The notes under the pieces are model-generated. The model was given only the letters and a program-made list of their open reading frames with translations, was not told the DNA's origin and searched no databases. 9,841 nt of DNA, taken from positions 1 to 9,841 of the forward strand of contig CALCQT010000457.1 in NCBI GenBank assembly GCA_937894825.1, written 5' to 3'. Position numbers and translations under genes: made by a program. This document shows positions 5,752-9,841 of this stretch, piece after piece. How positions within the stretch are numbered: the stretch's first letter is position 1; every line of letters begins with the position of its first letter. Source of the DNA: an uncultured Anaerolineaceae bacterium (GTDB taxonomy: Bacteria; Chloroflexota; Anaerolineae; Anaerolineales; Anaerolineaceae).

Positions 5752-6726
5752 ATGGCGACAATGAAAGATGTAGCTGAAGCGGCAAAAGTTTCAGTAATTA
5801 CTGTGTCCCGTGTAATAAATATGCCGGATAAGGTTAAGCCTGCAACCCGATATAAAGTTGAACAGGAAATGAAGGCTTTGGGCTTTACGCCTAATATAGC
5901 AGCCAAAAACCTGGTAAGTCGCCGGACAGGCATCATTGATGTTTATATTCCCGAAAGTATCGATTTAAGTAACCCTTTCGCAATGCACTTTATTACTGGA
6001 ATAAGTGAAGTGCTAAGTAAACAAATGTATTCATTTTTGATTTTGCGAAATCGTACTCATAAACATCTTTGTGATGGGTATATCATTACCGGTTTGTTGA
6101 AGGATGAAATAGATGACTTCTATCGCTATGCTTTAGAAAACAAGCGCCCCATTGTGTTATTTGGGCATACTGAATTGCTTTCGGTAAATTGTATTGACGT
6201 CAATAACGTTACTGGCGCTTCAATGGCGGTTGACCACTTAATAAATTTGGGACATAAAAAAATTGCCATGATCAATGTGGATGAGGATAAAGACTACACT
6301 ATTGACCGACTGGCGGGATATCACAAAGCTTTTAAAGACAACGGTTTACCGATCCCTGGTAACTCTGTGATCAATGCGATAAATAACACGAATGGGGGAT
6401 ATGAGGCCACATTGAGATTGTTGAAGGAAGAAAAATTTTCGGCAATCTTTTGTGCAACAGATACGATCGCCCTGGGCGCAATTCGTGCGGCAAGAGACCT
6501 TGGGAAAGAGATCCCAAAGGATTTGTCGATAGTCGGATTCGATGGCCTTGGTCACCAACTTTTAGCGAATCCGGTAATCACTACTGTCCAGCAACCTGTG
6601 TTTAGGATTGGATCCATGCTTGCGGAATTGTTGTTGGACCAAATTAATGGTGATGAATGCAGTATTAAGAAATTGGTTGAGCCGGAATTGCTCGATGGAA
6701 ATTCAACCGCTGTTATTCGGGAGTAA
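5752..6726 (+). CDS. LacI/GalR-family transcriptional regulator
   Basis: The 324-residue protein has an N-terminal helix-turn-helix (MKDVAEAAKVSVITVSRVIN, 4-23), a hinge helix (PNIAAKNLVSRRTG, 47-60) with the expected intercalating leucine L54, and a periplasmic-binding-protein-like effector domain from about 61. Recognisable parts are VDVNNVTGA-type sequence near 140 (here IDVNNVTGASMAVDHLINLGHKKIAMI), the AIFCATDTIALGAIRAARDLG helix region (about 233-253) and the family ending SIVGFDG...TTVQQP. The segment between FLILRN and HLCDGYIITG is shorter than in most members, which accounts for its slightly small size. The start has AAGGGG at 5741-5746. It probably represses its own promoter and the downstream transporter genes and is released by a sugar or sugar derivative; the ligand is unknown. 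It stops 49 bp before the binding-protein gene. Confidence 0.94.
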   Translation: MATMKDVAEAAKVSVITVSRVINMPDKVKPATRYKVEQEMKALGFTPNIAAKNLVSRRTGIIDVYIPESIDLSNPFAMHFITGISEVLSKQMYSFLILRNRTHKHLCDGYIITGLLKDEIDDFYRYALENKRPIVLFGHTELLSVNCIDVNNVTGASMAVDHLINLGHKKIAMINVDEDKDYTIDRLAGYHKAFKDNGLPIPGNSVINAINNTNGGYEATLRLLKEEKFSAIFCATDTIALGAIRAARDLGKEIPKDLSIVGFDGLGHQLLANPVITTVQQPVFRIGSMLAELLLDQINGDECSIKKLVEPELLDGNSTAVIRE

Positions 6727-6775
6727 ATACGGAAAGAGAAATTCTGACTGTATTTGATATAGATATGGAGGAAGA

Positions 6776-7273
6776 ATGAAAAAGAATATTTTGTGTGCTG
6801 TAGTAGTGATGTTTCTTTTTGTGACAATAAGCTCGACTTTACCGGCTATCGCACAGAACGAAACAGACGCTGAACTCTCCGGAGAATTAACAATTTGGTC
6901 CTCCGGCGAGGAATTAGGCAGGTTTGTAGAAGGATTCAATGAGAAATATCCAAATATTTCTGTCAACATAACTGTAATTCCCAATGCTGATTTTGTAGCA
7001 AAATTGACGCCTACAGTCGCCAGCGGAAAAGGTGCTCCCGATATATTTACCGGGGAGTCGGATTATGTGAAATACCTTGTCGATTCTGGCTTATGGGATG
7101 ATTTGCGGTCGGAACCTTATCTTGTTGAACAATATATAGATGATATGTGGGAATATGTTCTCAGTGTAGGCACAGATCCAAGTGGTGCGATTCGTGCATT
7201 GAGTTGGCAGGCTTCTCCCGGTGCGGTTATGTATCGTCGTGATATTGCAAAAGAATATCTCGACGATACATAA
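6776..7273 (+). CDS. N-terminal fragment of the ABC sugar substrate-binding protein
   Basis: The 165 residues begin with a Sec signal peptide: MKKN, a hydrophobic core (about 5-20) and a likely cleavage after A26 (PAIA|QNET). C7 lies inside the core and does not form a lipobox. The mature part starts with ELTIWSSGEELGRFVEGFNEKYPNISV-type sequence, the first beta-alpha unit of lobe 1, continues through GKGAPDIFTGESDYVKYLVDSGLWDDL, and reaches SWQASPGAVMYRRDIAKEYL. It ends at the TAA in the inverted repeat, after roughly the first third of the protein, so a folded two-lobed domain is not possible from this piece. Confidence 0.75.
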   Translation: MKKNILCAVVVMFLFVTISSTLPAIAQNETDAELSGELTIWSSGEELGRFVEGFNEKYPNISVNITVIPNADFVAKLTPTVASGKGAPDIFTGESDYVKYLVDSGLWDDLRSEPYLVEQYIDDMWEYVLSVGTDPSGAIRALSWQASPGAVMYRRDIAKEYLDDT

Positions 7274-7292
7274 CCGCACCGGGAGAAGCCTG
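7208..7292. repeat. 32-bp perfect inverted repeat with inner stem inside the binding-protein gene
   Basis: The left arm 7208-7239 and right arm 7261-7292 are perfect reverse complements over 32 bp. Between them, T7240 and T7260 mismatch, then GATATT (7241-7246) pairs with AATATC (7254-7259) around the 7-base loop GCAAAAG. The whole is a hairpin of 39-base arms with 38 pairs. The left arm is normal coding sequence (QASPGAVMYRR); the right arm replaces the expected coding sequence and brings the TAA stop. Pairing ends sharply outside (G7207 against A7293). Confidence 0.93.
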
Positions 7293-7294
7293 AA

Positions 7295-8053
7295 ATGCTT
7301 TCCAGCAATGAAAAAATGCTGGACGTCGCGAAGATGCTGAAAGAAACAGGCGATGTTAAGATGTTTGCCAGTTGGCAGGATATTTGGAATATGCAGTTTT
7401 CGAATCGCCGACAACCATGGGCAGTTGACGGAAAGTTAATCCTGGACGATTCAATGATTGCTTTTATGGACATGGCAAAAATTATCGCTGAAAATGGTTA
7501 TGATCTAAATACGGACCCATGGTCACCTAGTTGGACCGCAGCAGTTGAAAGTGATGATACGTTTTGTTATGTTCTTCCTACTTGGGGGTATCAGTTTGTT
7601 ATCAAACCCTCTGCGGTAAATACGAAAGGCCTGTGGGGTTTAACGGAGGGACCGGTTCCCTATGTTAAAGGTGGGACCTGGCTTGGAATCTATAAAGATA
7701 GTCCGAATAAAGATTTGGCTTGGGCATTTCTGGAATATGTCACTTTGGATAGTGAAGCTCAGCAGAAATACGCTGCAGAATATGGTGAATATGTTTCGTT
7801 AAAGTCTGCCGATGAAGCCCTGGCGCAAAATGAGGGCGAAGAAGTATTGGCGGGACAGAATTTATTCCAATTCTTCAATGAGCAGGTGGCCAAAATCCCA
7901 AGCGATTTGATGACGGCTTACGATGGGCAGATCAATACCGCCTTCCTTTCCGCAACAAAGGCTTACGCTGGAGGGGCCATTACAAAAGAAGAAGCCATTC
8001 AACAATTCAAAGAGGATGTTGTCACTGCATACCCTGAATTAACAATCGAATAA
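7295..8053 (+). CDS. C-terminal fragment of the ABC sugar substrate-binding protein
   Basis: The 252 residues continue the same frame as the N-terminal fragment and carry the remaining parts of both lobes: WAVDGKLILDDS, TWGYQFVIKP, the ligand-site-like VKGGTWLGIYKDSPNKDLAWAFLEYVT, and a helical end with ITKEEAIQQFKEDVV. There is no signal peptide, so a product made from ATG 7295 would stay in the cytoplasm. GGGAGAAG (7281-7288), which could act as a ribosome site for re-initiation, belongs to the duplicated inverted arm and would be buried in the hairpin stem. The coding sequence itself shows no further damage. Confidence 0.75.
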   Translation: MLSSNEKMLDVAKMLKETGDVKMFASWQDIWNMQFSNRRQPWAVDGKLILDDSMIAFMDMAKIIAENGYDLNTDPWSPSWTAAVESDDTFCYVLPTWGYQFVIKPSAVNTKGLWGLTEGPVPYVKGGTWLGIYKDSPNKDLAWAFLEYVTLDSEAQQKYAAEYGEYVSLKSADEALAQNEGEEVLAGQNLFQFFNEQVAKIPSDLMTAYDGQINTAFLSATKAYAGGAITKEEAIQQFKEDVVTAYPELTIE

Positions 8054-8065
8054 TAAGGTAATAAA

Positions 8066-8099
8066 ACAGATGCTCTATGAAAACTCATAGAGCATCTGT
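8066..8099 (+). promoter_or_regulatory. Intercistronic stem-loop between binding protein and first permease
   Basis: A perfect 15-bp stem (8066-8080 with 8085-8099) closes the 4-base loop AAAC, starting 12 bases after the first of two in-frame stop codons (8051-8056). It is followed by CGAAAAAGG, not by a U-tract, so it is not a standard terminator. Stable hairpins at this position in binding-protein transporter operons are known to protect the upstream message and so raise binding protein over permease, as with malE in enteric bacteria; the same role is inferred here. The permease ribosome site (AAGG, 8105-8108) starts 6 bases after the stem. Confidence 0.75.
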
Positions 8100-8116
8100 C
8101 GAAAAAGGTATTTGCA

Positions 8117-9034
8117 ATGAGGAACTCGAACCCGAAACATAAATTTAAGAAGAACATTTATGGTTATCTCTTCATAACTCCTTTTTTGGTTGTCTTTTGT
8201 ATTTTTAGTTTATATCCAATCCTTTATACCTTTTTTCTTTCATTTCAGAAATGGGACGGATTAATACCGCCTCAACCGATCGGTTTCCGGAATTTTGATC
8301 GTCTACTTACAGATAAGGTCTTTTTTTTGTCCCTATGGAATTCTTTGAGAATCTGGCTCATGAATTATATTCCGCAGATCCTCGCAGCATTAATACTGTC
8401 CGCCTTGTTTACATTTAATCGAATTAGGGGAATGAAATTCTTTCGGGCAACCTACTATCTTCCCAATTTGATCACAGCAGCCTCGGTCGGTCTGCTGTTT
8501 AATCTTTTATTCAATGGTGATAAATCTGTTGCTAATCAGATTTTAATTGCATTAAATGTTAAAGGTGCCCCGTTCAGCTTTTTCAGTAGTAAGGCATTTA
8601 CTTCCGGGTTAGTTTCATATATTCAATGGTGGATGTGGTTCGGTTATACAACAATTATTGTTATGGCAGGAATAACAACAATAGATAAGAATATTTATGA
8701 GGCCGCGATGGTCGATGGGGCAACGAAATTCCAGACTTTTAAATCTATTACATTGCCATTAATTCGTCCTACACTGATCTACATGACAATTACCTCAATT
8801 ATCGGGGGCATGCAACTTTTTGACATCCCTGCTACGCTTACCAATATGGCAGGAGATCCTCAAAAAGCTATACTTACGACATCGATGTATTTGTATAGCC
8901 AAGGATTCCGGAGTCACAATTATGGTTATGCGGCTACGATTTCTACAGGTCTATTTCTGATTATTGGAATCCTAAGTCTTATCGCATTCCGTTTTATGCG
9001 TGGTGGCGGAAAGTCGGGAGCCTATGCAGACTAG
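8117..9034 (+). CDS. ABC sugar transporter permease, MalF/UgpA type
   Basis: The 305-residue protein is an inner-membrane permease of the MalFG-type carbohydrate-uptake family. A short basic cytoplasmic start (NPKHKFKK) leads into a first membrane helix at about 17-38 (YLFITPFLVVFCIFSLYPIL); further helices lie near 72-98, 112-132, 165-187, 218-232 and 278-296, giving six. The EAA loop that docks on the ATPase is intact: E195-A-A-x3-G201, then ITLPLIRP with P214. The ATG has AAGG at 8105-8108. Its stop (9032-9034) overlaps the presumed start of the second permease by 11 bases, so translation is probably coupled. The sugar cannot be deduced. No ATPase gene lies in the window; it may be downstream or shared (MsmK/UgpC type). 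Confidence 0.93.
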   Translation: MRNSNPKHKFKKNIYGYLFITPFLVVFCIFSLYPILYTFFLSFQKWDGLIPPQPIGFRNFDRLLTDKVFFLSLWNSLRIWLMNYIPQILAALILSALFTFNRIRGMKFFRATYYLPNLITAASVGLLFNLLFNGDKSVANQILIALNVKGAPFSFFSSKAFTSGLVSYIQWWMWFGYTTIIVMAGITTIDKNIYEAAMVDGATKFQTFKSITLPLIRPTLIYMTITSIIGGMQLFDIPATLTNMAGDPQKAILTTSMYLYSQGFRSHNYGYAATISTGLFLIIGILSLIAFRFMRGGGKSGAYAD

Positions 9035-9841
9035 GTTTATGACTCGGGGATCAAAACCCTTGATGTATACTTTTCTGATTGTTTTATTGTTACTATCGAT
9101 TGTTCCGTTTTATCTCGTCATAGTTAACAGTACACATTCCAGTTTCGAAATCGTTACTCGGTTAAATTTTATTATCGGAAAGAATCTCAAAGAAAACTAT
9201 GAGAAAATGCAGAGCCTGGTCAATATTTGGCAAGGCTTCGGCAATAGTATTGCAATTGCTGTCCCGTATACGCTTTTTACAGGTTATTTTGGTGCGCTCA
9301 CGGCATTTGGATTCGCAAAGTACAATTTCAAAGGCAAAAAATTCCTTTTTGGCTTAGTGCTTGCATCGATGATGATGTCGAGCCAAGTTGGGATTATCGG
9401 TTTTTATCAACTTAATTTGAAATTGAGTTTGCTGAATTCTTACATCCCCTTTATCCTGCCGGGAATTGCCAATGCGAGTGCCGTTTTCTTTTTGCGTGGG
9501 ATCATTCAGCAAAGCGTCTCGGATTCCATGATTGAAGCTGCCCGCATTGAAGGATGCTCAGAATTCGGGATTTTTAATTTGATTGTATTCCCAACGGTAA
9601 AATCCGGAATCGCCACGATCTGTATTTTCAATTTTGTATCCTGTTGGAATAACTACCTTGGTCCATTAATTCTGATGACGGATAATAAAAAATATACAAT
9701 GCCGGTAATGATTGCAATGATTAAGGGATTGTATCAAACGAATTATGGTGCATTGTATTTGTCGATCGCAATTTCAATTGTCCCAATTATCATTGCTTAC
9801 CTGTTTTTCTCCAAGTACATCATCAGTGGCTTAACGGCCGG
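9024..9841 (+). CDS. ABC sugar transporter permease, MalG/UgpE type (3' end cut by the window)
   Basis: An open frame from ATG 9024 runs off the window after 272 codons. The last residues, IISGLTA followed by a codon starting GG, match the usual C-terminus of this family (ISGLTAGAVKG-like), so only about five residues are missing. The EAA loop is present: M-I-E171-A-A-R-I-E-G177, then LIVFPTVKSG with P190. Membrane segments lie near 14-34, 74-97, 108-128, 141-158, 195-216 and 243-262. It pairs with the first permease to form the membrane channel. ATG 9024 overlaps the upstream stop and has GGGAG at 9016-9020, only 3 bases away, which is short; ATG 9039 (residue 6) is the other possible start. 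Confidence 0.9.
   Translation, partial: MQTRFMTRGSKPLMYTFLIVLLLLSIVPFYLVIVNSTHSSFEIVTRLNFIIGKNLKENYEKMQSLVNIWQGFGNSIAIAVPYTLFTGYFGALTAFGFAKYNFKGKKFLFGLVLASMMMSSQVGIIGFYQLNLKLSLLNSYIPFILPGIANASAVFFLRGIIQQSVSDSMIEAARIEGCSEFGIFNLIVFPTVKSGIATICIFNFVSCWNNYLGPLILMTDNKKYTMPVMIAMIKGLYQTNYGALYLSIAISIVPIIIAYLFFSKYIISGLTA

Larger units (their letters stand above)
6776..8053 (+). pseudogene. ABC sugar substrate-binding protein gene interrupted by an in-frame stop in an inverted repeat
   Basis: From ATG 6776 (GGAGG at 6767-6771) to TAA 8051 one frame runs 425 sense-or-stop codons with a single internal stop, TAA at 7271-7273 (codon 166). The total length is normal for family 1 extracellular sugar-binding proteins. 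Sequence on both sides is well-formed binding-protein sequence in the same frame, so no frameshift is involved. Where relatives carry a short linker after RRDIAKEYL, this gene reads DDT-stop-PHREKP before EMLSSNEKML; those bases are the exact reverse complement of upstream coding sequence. Unless the sequence is wrong or the stop is bypassed, the product is split and the C-terminal part cannot be exported. Neighbouring permease genes look intact, so the lesion is recent, artefactual, or tolerated because another binding protein serves them. Confidence 0.82.

Noticed and set aside
6755..6768. Fourth operator-like site (TGATATAGATATGG) before the binding-protein gene
   Set aside because: It shares TGATA and TAT with the main operators but lacks the central CG and the right half, and part of it is the ribosome-binding site. 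Too weak in AT-rich sequence.
6776..6800. Lipoprotein signal at Cys7 of the binding protein
   Set aside because: The cysteine sits inside the hydrophobic core with N-I-L before it, which is not a lipobox; an AIA cleavage site after residue 26 fits better.
7208..7292. Invertible DNA switch: 32-bp inverted repeats flanking a 21-bp segment
   Set aside because: Inverting 7240-7260 keeps the frame and the length but leaves the TAA at 7271 in place, so neither orientation gives an open gene. No recombinase gene is nearby.
7271..7294. Programmed stop-codon readthrough or ribosome hopping over the hairpin
   Set aside because: TAA is the least leaky stop, the skipped bases are an exact inverted copy of upstream coding sequence, and no matching take-off and landing codons stand out. 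A replication error or assembly error explains it more simply.

Overview
The window looks like a stretch of a Chloroflexota chromosome, probably from class Anaerolineae. This is an inference from three things: a YidC without the large periplasmic domain, directly followed by a three-domain Jag/KhpB; the style of the Jag KH/R3H region; and a beta-propeller repeat gene just before yidC. No rRNA, tRNA or CRISPR array is visible, and the taxonomic call was not checked by any search.

Region 1 (1-2022, + strand) is a membrane-biogenesis operon: the tail of a PQQ-like beta-propeller protein, the YidC/Oxa1 insertase, and the RNA-binding Jag protein. It ends in a perfect 78-bp palindrome (2027-2104) between convergent genes. 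Region 2 (2127-5505, - strand) holds a SAM-dependent methyltransferase whose stop codon abuts the start of a PIG-L/LmbE deacetylase. After 232 bp comes a large GT-C (GT39/PMT-like) membrane glycosyltransferase. Those 232 bp contain a 119-bp segment bounded by near-perfect 21-bp inverted repeats, which looks like a small non-autonomous mobile element. The three genes suggest glycan or glycolipid modification; the substrate is unknown.

Region 3 (5506-9841, + strand) is visibly AT-richer and encodes a carbohydrate-uptake locus: a LacI-family regulator, an ABC substrate-binding protein and two permeases, the second cut by the window end only a few residues short of its usual terminus. No ATPase is present. 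The promoter ahead of the LacI gene has a perfect -35 hexamer and up to three operator-like dyads at exact 20-bp spacing, so autoregulation of the whole locus is likely.

The most striking observation is inside the substrate-binding protein gene. Its two open pieces are in the same frame and together have the length of one normal protein, but they are separated by a TAA. That TAA lies in the right arm of a 32-bp perfect inverted repeat (7208-7239 / 7261-7292), extended by an inner 6-bp stem. The right arm is an exact reverse-complement copy of upstream coding sequence, and overall gene length appears preserved. This is the footprint expected from quasipalindrome template switching during replication, or else of an assembly error. 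With the 78-bp palindrome and a perfect 15-bp stem-loop at 8066-8099, the window carries an unusual number of mismatch-free inverted repeats. I see no clearly new multi-gene system.
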